This document shows, piece by piece, positions 5,538 through 10,970 of a stretch of DNA of 10,970 bases. A program made the position numbers and the translations under genes. The stretch lies in contig DATLCC010000001.1 of assembly GCA_035526585.1 (NCBI GenBank), positions 1 to 10,970 on the forward strand, in the 5' to 3' direction. The first letter of the stretch is position 1. Each line of letters begins with the position of its first letter. This DNA is from JAJPHT01 sp035526585. GTDB taxonomy: Archaea > Thermoplasmatota > SW-10-69-26 > JACQPN01 > JAJPHT01. The notes under the pieces are model-generated. The model worked only from the letters and a program-made list of their open reading frames with translations. It searched no databases and was not told the DNA's origin.

Positions 5538-7061
5538 TCAAGAAGCTTTGCGGCGCGCGAGGAGCGCGGCCGCAGCGAGCCCGCCGAGGACGAGCGCGAG
5601 GCCGGCGCCGGGGGATCCGCGGTCGGGGTCCGGCGGCGGGAGCGAGCCCAGGCCCGTCGCCTGGCAACGGAACTCCTTGAGGTCGACGGGAGGGCCGCGC
5701 CCGTAGGGGTCGGGCGAGAAGCGGACGATGCCGCAGACGTCCTTCGCGTAGTAGCGCGTCTCGCCGCCCTTGTTGCCGAGGTCGTCCGTCCATTCGAAGG
5801 TCACGGGGTACGCGTCGAACGTGCCGGCCGGTACCGCGAGGCGCTCGACGGGGCCCGCGTAGCCGAAGCCCGTGAGGTTGAACCACGTGAGCGGCTGGAG
5901 CTTGCCCGTGCGGTTCTGCTCGTAGCCCGCGCAGCGGATGTTCCATTGGTCTCCCGGCGTGATGGGCCACTTCACCATCGGGCAGGGATCGCTGTAGCGC
6001 CGGTACGTCTCGAAGCCGTGTCCGAAGGGCGCGCTGTTGTTGTAGGGCTTGGTGGACTCCATCACCCACGCGCCGTCGCTTTTGCGCTCCATCCACACGT
6101 GCTCGTACGCGGCGGCGGCGCCGGCCGTGTCGTCGCCTTCGTAGATGTGGTCGACGCGGCGCACGTAGTCGAGCTCGTGGGCGCGACCGCGCGTGTCCGA
6201 CTCGCTGCCATCCACGGTGACGCTCATGCCCGTCCGGACCGTGTACGCCTTGCCGCCGGCCGTCCACGGTCGGTCGTAGCGCCACGCGTCCCACGTGTCC
6301 CACGTGGGGCGCGCGAGCGGCGGCGCCTGCGGGCGCGGCGCGGTCCCGCCGCCGCCGGGCGTCGGCGTCGGAGACGGCGTGGGCGGCGTCGCGGGCGTCG
6401 ACGCCGGCGGCGGTGCGGTGCCGCCCTTCAGGCAGTCGACGCTCGTGAGGTTGACGTAGGTCGCTCGCTCGTTCACCTGGTAGAACTCGGCGACGGGGCG
6501 TCCGCACGAGTCCTCGGCGATCCAGATGCGGCCGACGAGATCGCCGATCTTGTCGATCGCGATCGTGTCGTGCGGAACTCCGTGGACGACGAGGCGCTCG
6601 GCGCCGACGGCCTGGTACATCGTCTCGACGGCGACGTCGCCGATCGTGCACGTCGAGGTCCATCGGTCGCCGATCGCCACGGGATAGTCGATCTCGACGC
6701 AGGGCTCGTCCGCGACCGTGTCGCTGCCGTCGGCGCGCGTGAAGAGGAACGCGCCGGTCCTCGCGTCGTACGCCGTCGTGGACGCGCTCGAGACGGTCTC
6801 GCCGCCCGCGGTCGTGTTCTCATAGGTCGCGACCGTCACCGCCTGCCGCGAGGCGCCGTGGTAGTCGACCGGACCGCGCGCAACGACCGTGACGCGACGC
6901 TCGCCCTCCTCGGCGACGCCGCCCTGGTCGACCACGTTCACCGTGTACCGCCACTCGTCCCCGACGCCGTAGCCAGGCATCGGCACGGGACCTGTCGCCG
7001 CGAGCGCGGCAGGGAGGAGGGGGATGGACAGCAGGAGCCCGAGGGCGAGCGCGGCACGCAC
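5538..7061 (-). CDS. secreted protein with two 4-Cys domains and a C-terminal anchor-like tail
   Basis: This 507-residue protein has a signal peptide (1-22, ending AALAA). Two related domains (about 33-210 and 255-466) are joined by a Pro/Thr/Gly-rich linker (214-251). Each domain opens with a DEWRY/DAWRY motif and has four cysteines: Cys121, 138, 186, 210 and Cys360, 377, 443, 466. The first pair is spaced C-x16-C in both, the second C-x23-C and C-x22-C. VPAGTFDAYPV-like strands suggest a beta-rich fold. The tail SPGAG, a hydrophobic stretch and ARRKAS resemble archaeal PGF-type sorting signals. Function is unknown to me; I infer cell-surface display. GTG 7061 is the only start giving a signal peptide. 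It lies between mcmA2 and meaB. Confidence 0.8.
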   Translation of the reverse strand: MRAALALGLLLSIPLLPAALAATGPVPMPGYGVGDEWRYTVNVVDQGGVAEEGERRVTVVARGPVDYHGASRQAVTVATYENTTAGGETVSSASTTAYDARTGAFLFTRADGSDTVADEPCVEIDYPVAIGDRWTSTCTIGDVAVETMYQAVGAERLVVHGVPHDTIAIDKIGDLVGRIWIAEDSCGRPVAEFYQVNERATYVNLTSVDCLKGGTAPPPASTPATPPTPSPTPTPGGGGTAPRPQAPPLARPTWDTWDAWRYDRPWTAGGKAYTVRTGMSVTVDGSESDTRGRAHELDYVRRVDHIYEGDDTAGAAAAYEHVWMERKSDGAWVMESTKPYNNSAPFGHGFETYRRYSDPCPMVKWPITPGDQWNIRCAGYEQNRTGKLQPLTWFNLTGFGYAGPVERLAVPAGTFDAYPVTFEWTDDLGNKGGETRYYAKDVCGIVRFSPDPYGRGPPVDLKEFRCQATGLGSLPPPDPDRGSPGAGLALVLGGLAAAALLARRKAS

Positions 7062-7085
7062 GCAGGTGCGATGCGCGGATGGGCG

Positions 7086-7093
7086 CTATCAAA
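7086..7093 (-). promoter_or_regulatory. possible TATA-like box for the two-domain secreted protein
   Basis: On the minus strand, TTTGATAG is centred about 28 nt before the GTG at 7061, within an 81-nt intergenic gap lacking a ribosome site. The spacing suits a leaderless internal promoter. The match to a consensus TATA box is partial. Confidence 0.3.
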
Positions 7094-7142
7094 CGTCGGG
7101 TCCGCCGGAACGCTCGGCGCCGTCCGCCCGGCCGGAGGGACG

Positions 7143-7568
7143 CTACCCCGCGCGCTTGGCCGCGGCGACCTCGCGCACGTACGCGACGATGCTGTCGGTC
7201 GTCGTGCCCGGACCGAAGATCTCGCGCACGCCCCGCTTCTTGAGCTCGGCCGCGTCGTCCGGCGGGATGACGCCGCCGCCGAGGACGACGATGTCGGAGG
7301 CGTCCTTCTGCTTGAGGAGCTCGACGACCTTCGGCATGAGCGTCATGTGCGCGCCGCTCAGGATCGACAGGCAGACGACGTCGACGTCCTCCTGGATCGC
7401 GGCCTCGGCGACCTGCTCGGGCGTCTGCCGCAACCCCGTGTAGATGACCTCCATCCCCGCGTCGCGGAAGGCGCGCGCGATGACCTTCGCGCCGCGGTCA
7501 TGTCCGTCCAAGCCGGGCTTGGCCACAAGGACGCGAATGGTGCGGTCGCTCATCGTGCGCCCGAACAT
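7143..7568 (-). CDS. mcmA2: methylmalonyl-CoA mutase, B12-binding small subunit
   Basis: This 141-residue protein is the stand-alone cobalamin-binding domain of the split mutase, which interconverts methylmalonyl-CoA and succinyl-CoA. The base-off B12 signature DGHDRG (21-26) supplies His23 as lower cobalt ligand. It is followed by LSILSGAHM (67-75) and GGGVIP (97-102), the remaining parts of the flavodoxin-like binding site. The catalytic large subunit is not in this window. ATG 7568 is chosen because GAGG lies six bases upstream. An in-frame ATG at 7553 (MSDRTIRV) matches the usual family start but has no ribosome site. It lies 12 nt after a secreted-protein gene and upstream of meaB, its functional partner. 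Confidence 0.93.
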   Translation of the reverse strand: MFGRTMSDRTIRVLVAKPGLDGHDRGAKVIARAFRDAGMEVIYTGLRQTPEQVAEAAIQEDVDVVCLSILSGAHMTLMPKVVELLKQKDASDIVVLGGGVIPPDDAAELKKRGVREIFGPGTTTDSIVAYVREVAAAKRAG

Positions 7569-7574
7569 GGGCTT

Positions 7575-7578
7575 CCTC
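7575..7578 (-). promoter_or_regulatory. ribosome binding site of mcmA2
   Basis: GAGG on the minus strand, six bases before ATG 7568, decides for the longer mcmA2 start. A GGTGAT just upstream contains the TGA stop of the preceding secreted-protein gene, which suggests coupled translation. Confidence 0.55.
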
Positions 7579-7580
7579 TA

Positions 7581-8426
7581 TCACCTTTTTGCACGGCGCG
7601 CGAGCGCGAGGGCGCCCACGGCCGCGACGAGGCCCACGAGCCCGGGCGCGGGCTGCGCGTGCTGTGGCACGGAGACGACCGTCGGGGCGGGCGGGTCGAA
7701 GCTGGGGGTGGGCGGAAGGGTGATCGTGAGCGTGCCGCCCGCCGTGCGGGTCGAGGCGCAGCGCCACGCGACGAGCGCGAGCTCCGTCGTCGTCCCGCGC
7801 CGGAGGTTGCGGATCGTCGCGTCGTTGCACGCGCTCTGCGCATACTCGGCTTCGTTGCGGTCGTCCGTGCTCGTCGCCTGATGGACGACGCGCACCGTCG
7901 GGAAGGTGCCGGAGGGCGCGACGGTCGTCCCCTCGCGCTCGACGGTCGCGTTCTCGCGGCGCGACTCCGAGTCGTCGACGCGGCGCGTCTCCGTCATCGT
8001 CGTGCGCGAGCCGCCGCAGCCCACGATCCACGCCTTCCCCACCTCCAACGGATACGCGCGCTCGACGCAAGGGGTCGTGTAGTTCGTGAGGGCGCGCGCT
8101 TCGCTCGACGCGTTCGCCGTCGTCGCCTTCGTGTACGACGCGGTCCGCAGGAGCGCGAGGTCGCCCGCGCGGTACCAGAACCATTGATCGATCGTCCCGT
8201 TCGAGCCCAGCGACGTGCGGGTCTGCGTGACCCACCGGAGCACGATCTCCTCGCCCGCTTCCACGACCTCGACGTGGCGTCGAAGCTGCGCCGTGCCCGC
8301 GCTCGCGGTCGCGTTGCCTTCGTACTCCCACGCGTCGCCGACCGTGTAGACGGGCTGCGACACCGTCGCGGCATGCGCGAGCGGAAGGAGCGCGAGGACG
8401 AGCAGGAGCGCCGCGAGGGCACGCAT
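7581..8426 (-). CDS. secreted protein with one 4-Cys domain and a C-terminal anchor-like tail
   Basis: This 281-residue protein is related to the two-domain protein downstream. It has a signal peptide (1-20, ending AHAA), then YTVGDAWEYEG (27-37). Its cysteines are 120, 137, 200 and 223, spaced C-x16-C and C-x22-C. A VAPSGTFPTVRV strand (169-180) matches the VPAGTFDAYPV strand of the paralogue. Several Asn-x-Ser/Thr sites could be glycosylated. The end, PAPG plus a hydrophobic stretch plus ARRAKR, resembles an archaeal surface-sorting tail. Function is unknown. ATG 8426 is the only start giving a complete signal peptide; GGAGG lies 17 nt upstream, rather far. It leads the operon that continues into mcmA2. 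Confidence 0.8.
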   Translation of the reverse strand: MRALAALLLVLALLPLAHAATVSQPVYTVGDAWEYEGNATASAGTAQLRRHVEVVEAGEEIVLRWVTQTRTSLGSNGTIDQWFWYRAGDLALLRTASYTKATTANASSEARALTNYTTPCVERAYPLEVGKAWIVGCGGSRTTMTETRRVDDSESRRENATVEREGTTVAPSGTFPTVRVVHQATSTDDRNEAEYAQSACNDATIRNLRRGTTTELALVAWRCASTRTAGGTLTITLPPTPSFDPPAPTVVSVPQHAQPAPGLVGLVAAVGALALARRAKR

Positions 8427-8486
8427 CGCGCGCCGAAGGAACGCCTCCGCCTTGAACGCTGGGAACGACCACTGGCCCCCGCCAAG

Positions 8487-8496
8487 GCTTATATGG
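8487..8496 (+). promoter_or_regulatory. TATA box of the larB operon
   Basis: GCTTATATGG is the clearest archaeal TATA-like box in the window. Initiation about 26 nt downstream would fall near 8518, leaving a leader of only about 10 nt before GTG 8528. The reverse strand reads CATATAAG, so it might also fire toward the secreted-protein operon starting at 8426, with a leader of about 40 nt. Confidence 0.5.
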
Positions 8497-8527
8497 GGGG
8501 ACCATCTCCCTCGGCTGGACTGGAGGG

Positions 8528-9259
8528 GTGCTTCTGAAGGTCGGCGATTCTGCGAAGCTCGATCTGGCACGAGAGGCCAGGACGGGCATCCCTGAGGTCG
8601 TCCTTGCCGAAGGCAAGCGCGACGCCGACCTCGTTGCCATCGTCCAGGCGTTCGTGGCCGCGAAGGGCCGCGTGCTCGTCTCGCGCCTCGCGCCCGAGCG
8701 GCTCCCCCTTCTTGGCGCCGTCCCCGTGACGTACCACGAACGCGCCCGCCTCGCCGTCGCCGGCACTGCGCCTGCGCCGAGCACCGGCGGGCGCGTGCTC
8801 GTGCTCGCGGCAGGGACGGCGGACGTCGAGGTCGCCGAGGAGGCGCGCATCGTGGCCCAGTCCATGGGCTGCGAGACGCGCCACCACTACGACGTCGGCG
8901 TCGCCGGCATCCACCGCCTGTTCCCAGCCCTCGACGACGCCGCATGGGCGGACGCCGTCGTGGTCGTCGCGGGGCGCGAAGGCGCCATCGCCCCGGTCGT
9001 CGCGGGCCTCGTCGATCGGCCCGTGATCGGGATCCCCGTGTCCGTCGGATACGGGGCAGGAGGGCGCGGCGAGGCCGCGCTCCTCACCATGCTGCAATCG
9101 TGCAGCCCATTGACCGTCGTCAACATCGACGCCGGGTTCGTGGGCGGCGCGTGCGCGGCCCAGATCGCCAACCGCGTGGCCAGTGCGCGCAACCCTAGCA
9201 CCGGCGAATCCCAGCCCCTGGAGGCAGAGGTCCTCTTGAGCGGGGCTCGGAGGGAGTGA
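8528..9259 (+). CDS. larB: LarB, pyridinium-3,5-biscarboxylic acid mononucleotide synthase
   Basis: This 243-residue protein belongs to the LarB family, related to PurE (AIR carboxylase). LarB carboxylates nicotinic acid adenine dinucleotide and releases AMP, giving the first intermediate of the nickel-pincer nucleotide cofactor. Landmarks are IPEVVLAEGK (21-30), LAAGTADVEVAEEA (93-106), VAGREGAIAPVVAGL (147-161), IGIPVSVGYG (167-176) and MLQSCSP (188-194). Cys192 aligns with the family's catalytic cysteine. GTG 8528 is taken as start; GGAGG ends only one base before it, too close for normal use, so the mRNA may be nearly leaderless. larC and larE are not in the window. The coiled-coil gene starts one base after its stop. 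Confidence 0.9.
   Translation: MLLKVGDSAKLDLAREARTGIPEVVLAEGKRDADLVAIVQAFVAAKGRVLVSRLAPERLPLLGAVPVTYHERARLAVAGTAPAPSTGGRVLVLAAGTADVEVAEEARIVAQSMGCETRHHYDVGVAGIHRLFPALDDAAWADAVVVVAGREGAIAPVVAGLVDRPVIGIPVSVGYGAGGRGEAALLTMLQSCSPLTVVNIDAGFVGGACAAQIANRVASARNPSTGESQPLEAEVLLSGARRE
9249..9254 (+). promoter_or_regulatory. ribosome binding site of the coiled-coil gene
   Basis: GGAGGG lies six bases before ATG 9261 and inside the last codons of larB. It is the best Shine-Dalgarno site in the window and fixes the downstream start. Confidence 0.75.
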
Positions 9260-9260
9260 C

Positions 9261-10166
9261 ATGACCGACCAGCAGACTGCAACGATCGAGGACAGCGGCG
9301 AGAACAACGAGGCCCCGAAGGCCGACCTGCGTGACGCGGAGCGCGACTTCCGCAGGCTCATCGAGAAGCGCAACGCTCTCAACGACGAGGCCCGCCAGGC
9401 CCGCGACGAGCGGGACGCGCTCAACGAGCAGAAGAAGAACCTCGTCGCCCAGATGCGCAACCTCCAGACGGAGCGCGACGCGAAGAACGCCGAGGCGCGC
9501 GACTTCAAGGAACAGCGCAACGAGTTCCAGCGCCAGGCGAAGTCCCTGATCGAGAACAAGCGCAAGATGCGCAAGGAGAACACGCCCGGCAACCAGGGCA
9601 CGATCCGCGCTCTCGAGAACGACATCCGCGCGATGGAGCGCATGCAGCAGACGACGGCCCTCACCGTCGCGAAGGAGAACGACCTCATCGACAAGCTGCG
9701 CGCGAAGATGAAGGAGCTCGAATCCGCGAAGCTCGTCTACAGCGAGGAAGCGAAGCTCCTCAGCGACGTCAAGGACATCGACGCCAAGATCGACGAGCTC
9801 TTCAAGGCCGCCGACGACGCCCACAAGAAGGTCGTCGAGCTCTCGAACCAGGGCCAGACCCTCCACGACCAGATCGGCCCCGTCCTCGAACAACTGAAGT
9901 TCCTCGACGCCAAGAGCGACGAGAAGCACCAGGGCTACATCGCGCTCCGCAAGGAAGTGGACGAGAACCACGCGAAGGCCATGGGGCTGCGCGAGCAGGT
10001 CGAGAAGCTGCGCGACGAGCGCCGCAAGGTCTACGGCGAGCGCAAGCAGGAGCTCCAGGGCAACAACAAGCAGGCCCAGGAGCAGCTCTTCGACGAGAGC
10101 AAGCTCGAAGACAAGGCCGACGACGCCATGAAGGCGCTCATGGCCGGCGGAAAGATCTCTCTCTAG
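9261..10166 (+). CDS. archaeal coiled-coil protein (COG1340/DUF7121-like)
   Basis: This 301-residue, highly charged protein is almost entirely predicted coiled coil from about residue 22 to 280. It is rich in Glu, Lys, Arg, Asp and Ala, with no membrane segment, signal peptide or cysteine. A Gly-containing break (NTPGNQGTIRALE, about 107-119) probably marks a hinge. The C-terminus ALMAGGKISL resembles the conserved end of the COG1340 archaeal family, sometimes mislabelled phosphoserine phosphatase. Nothing here indicates enzyme activity. The biological role of the family is unknown to me. It follows larB by one base with a strong ribosome site, so the two are co-transcribed. Strong hairpins start 11 nt after its stop. 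Confidence 0.85.
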   Translation: MTDQQTATIEDSGENNEAPKADLRDAERDFRRLIEKRNALNDEARQARDERDALNEQKKNLVAQMRNLQTERDAKNAEARDFKEQRNEFQRQAKSLIENKRKMRKENTPGNQGTIRALENDIRAMERMQQTTALTVAKENDLIDKLRAKMKELESAKLVYSEEAKLLSDVKDIDAKIDELFKAADDAHKKVVELSNQGQTLHDQIGPVLEQLKFLDAKSDEKHQGYIALRKEVDENHAKAMGLREQVEKLRDERRKVYGERKQELQGNNKQAQEQLFDESKLEDKADDAMKALMAGGKISL

Positions 10167-10177
10167 CGGTGCACTTC

Positions 10178-10234
10178 GTGACACGCCGCCCCTCGGCCAC
10201 CGCTGCGGCGGTGGCTCGGGGCGCGTCGTGTCAC
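10178..10234 (+). other. long GC-rich hairpin with UNCG-type loop
   Basis: The outer stem GTGACACG/CGTGTCAC (10178-10185 with 10227-10234) and inner stem GCCACCGC/GCGGTGGC (10196-10203 with 10208-10215) close on loop TGCG with a C-G closing pair. A GC-rich, partly paired middle joins them. It starts 11 nt after the coiled-coil stop and is flanked by a direct CACTTCGTG repeat (10172-10180 and 10232-10240). It could protect or terminate the transcript. Confidence 0.65.
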
Positions 10235-10240
10235 TTCGTG

Positions 10241-10261
10241 CCAGGACCCTTCGGGCCCTGG
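10241..10261 (+). other. second hairpin after the coiled-coil gene
   Basis: CCAGGACCC pairs with GGGCCCTGG with one A-C mismatch. The apex can alternatively form a C(UUCG)G tetraloop. Confidence 0.5.
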
Positions 10262-10267
10262 ACCCGA

Positions 10268-10293
10268 CCAAAGGGGCCTGCGGGCCCCTTTGG
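10268..10293 (+). other. third hairpin, 11-bp perfect stem with TGCG loop
   Basis: CCAAAGGGGCC (10268-10278) pairs perfectly with GGCCCCTTTGG (10283-10293) around loop TGCG. This is again a C(UNCG)G arrangement. Confidence 0.65.
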
Positions 10294-10312
10294 AAACCCC
10301 CGCGCGATATCG

Positions 10313-10323
10313 TTTTTCCCTTT
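10313..10323 (+). terminator. T-tract terminator candidate for the larB operon
   Basis: TTTTTCCCTTT follows the three hairpins and a CGATATCG palindrome (10305-10312). A U-rich tract of this kind is the usual archaeal terminator signal, and no other T-run lies between the coiled-coil stop and here. Confidence 0.45.
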
Positions 10324-10467
10324 CCCGGGCTCGCAGCGCAAGCTCCGCAGCCGTGGACCAAACGCCATCGAGTGTCTCATATCAAGAAACGTAGGTGGAC
10401 CCGTCCCATCCGAGTGCGGCAGCACATACGCTCCGCAGCCAACGGTACAAACCTCATCCCGAGTCTA

Positions 10468-10500
10468 CTCCCGACATCCCGGAAACGGGACTGTTGGGAG
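10468..10500 (+). promoter_or_regulatory. 5'-UTR hairpin with GAAA tetraloop before a small secreted protein
   Basis: CTCCCGACA (10468-10476) pairs with TGTTGGGAG (10492-10500) with one G-T wobble. It is continued by TCCCG/CGGGA closing on a GAAA loop (10482-10485), with C10491 bulged. The 3' arm contains GGGAG, the only Shine-Dalgarno-like run before ATG 10512, so the fold could mask it. The rest of 10324-10467 shows no clear feature apart from a weak TATA-like CATATC at about 10379. Confidence 0.5.
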
Positions 10501-10511
10501 TTCGAAACACC

Positions 10512-10880
10512 ATGAAGACCACCACCTTGTTCGTCGTCGCGGCAGCATTCCTCATGCCTTTCGTCGCGGCCGACCCGAACGTACAGACCGGCGAGCAGAC
10601 CGGCTCCTTCTGGAGCGAGAGCGCGATCGTCCCCGCGCAGGGAGGCACCACGTTCCTCCTCGCGGGCGCCGTCGGAGACCATGACATCATCTTCTACGAC
10701 GCGAGCTTCAACCTCGTCGGGTTCTTCCTCGCGTGCGGGCCCGACACGGGCACCGTGCCCGGCAACGGCGCGTGGGCCGAGATCATGGTCTACGACCACA
10801 TCGGCGGCGCCGTCCCCCAGTGCCTCGCGCCGGCGGACCCGCTCCCCTCGTCGACCTTCGTCTACGTCGATGGGCTCTGA
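10512..10880 (+). CDS. small secreted protein of unknown function
   Basis: This 122-residue protein has a clear signal peptide: MKTTT, hydrophobic core LFVVAAAFLMPFV, and cleavage near residues 19-21 (VAA/D). The mature domain has a DHDIIFYDASFNLVGFF strand pattern and two cysteines (ACGP and QCLAP), which could form one disulfide if exported. It has no C-terminal membrane tail, unlike the 4-Cys proteins in this window. A MKTT start 11 nt after a hairpin is preferred over longer in-frame starts, which would bury the signal peptide. I do not recognise the family. Its TGA stop lies inside the first copy of a hairpin repeat. Confidence 0.65.
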   Translation: MKTTTLFVVAAAFLMPFVAADPNVQTGEQTGSFWSESAIVPAQGGTTFLLAGAVGDHDIIFYDASFNLVGFFLACGPDTGTVPGNGAWAEIMVYDHIGGAVPQCLAPADPLPSSTFVYVDGL

Positions 10881-10913
10881 GTCGCTCCACAGGGCGACTC
10901 AGAGGAGGCGTGG
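10872..10913 (+). repeat. 42-nt hairpin repeat, copy 1, overlapping a stop codon
   Basis: An 11-bp stem CTCTGAGTCGC/GCGACTCAGAG (10875-10885 with 10894-10904) is followed by GAGGCGTGG. The stop codon TGA (10878-10880) is within the 5' arm. Copy 2, 57 nt on, matches at 40 of 42 positions. Confidence 0.8.
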
Positions 10914-10928
10914 CCCGTAGGACGCGCC

Positions 10929-10970
10929 GGGCTCTGAGTCGCTCCACAGGGCGACTCAGGGAAGGCGTGG
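10929..10970 (+). repeat. 42-nt hairpin repeat, copy 2, at the window edge
   Basis: This has the same stem as copy 1, with one A to G change that turns an A-T pair into a G-T wobble (10932-10942 with 10951-10961). Only 15 nt (10914-10928) separate the copies. The array may continue beyond the window. Confidence 0.8.

Noticed and set aside
5418..8537. Plus-strand 1039-codon open frame
   Set aside because: It is antisense to meaB, mcmA2 and the two secreted proteins, has shadow-like Arg/Ala/Gly composition, and contains no recognisable domain.
10490..10512. tRNA T-arm (AGTTCGAAAC)
   Set aside because: The flanking bases do not form a T stem and no acceptor, D or anticodon arms are found upstream.
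10872..10970. CRISPR array
   Set aside because: Only two repeats with a 15-nt spacer, a strong stem, and overlap with a coding stop. Spacer length is too short for CRISPR.

Overview
The window is GC-rich and reads as archaeal, most likely a high-GC member of the Thermoplasmata-related lineages (an inference; I cannot run a taxonomic search). Evidence: a COG1340-type archaeal coiled-coil gene, a stand-alone B12-binding methylmalonyl-CoA mutase subunit with its MeaB chaperone, short leaders or apparently leaderless starts downstream of TATA-like boxes, occasional GGAGG ribosome sites, and secreted proteins ending in a Pro-Gly/hydrophobic/Arg-Arg tail like archaeal sorting signals.

Layout. Positions 1-460 hold repeated 3'-end elements (copies A and B), then a frameshifted remnant of a glycerophosphodiester phosphodiesterase (GDPD) gene and AT-richer sequence. 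A small secreted protein follows (460-741). Three minus-strand genes, lemA > htpX > GDPD (3117 down to 956), look like one membrane-homeostasis operon. Divergent from lemA is a SAM-dependent methyltransferase (3178-4167). The 433-nt gap to the next, convergent gene holds copies C, D and E of the repeated element, two of them inside a 169-nt tandem duplication. A second minus-strand operon (8426 down to 4601) is: secreted 4-Cys protein > mcmA2 > larger secreted protein with two copies of the same 4-Cys domain > meaB. Divergent from it, larB and the coiled-coil gene form a tight plus-strand pair (8528-10166). The remaining sequence is a run of strong hairpins, a T-tract, a 5'-UTR hairpin, a small secreted protein (10512-10880) and a 42-nt hairpin repeat at the window edge.

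How the parts fit. mcmA2 and meaB serve B12-dependent methylmalonyl-CoA/succinyl-CoA interconversion; the catalytic large subunit lies elsewhere. LarB makes the first intermediate of the nickel-pincer nucleotide cofactor, but larC and larE are not here. The most unusual content is non-coding. Five copies of one element (a 10-bp AT-rich hairpin with a UNCG-type loop, then a conserved 20-nt box) sit in gene-convergent spots. The three whose upstream gene is visible begin at a stop codon and point in that gene's direction. Paired substitutions in the tandem copies suggest function as RNA.
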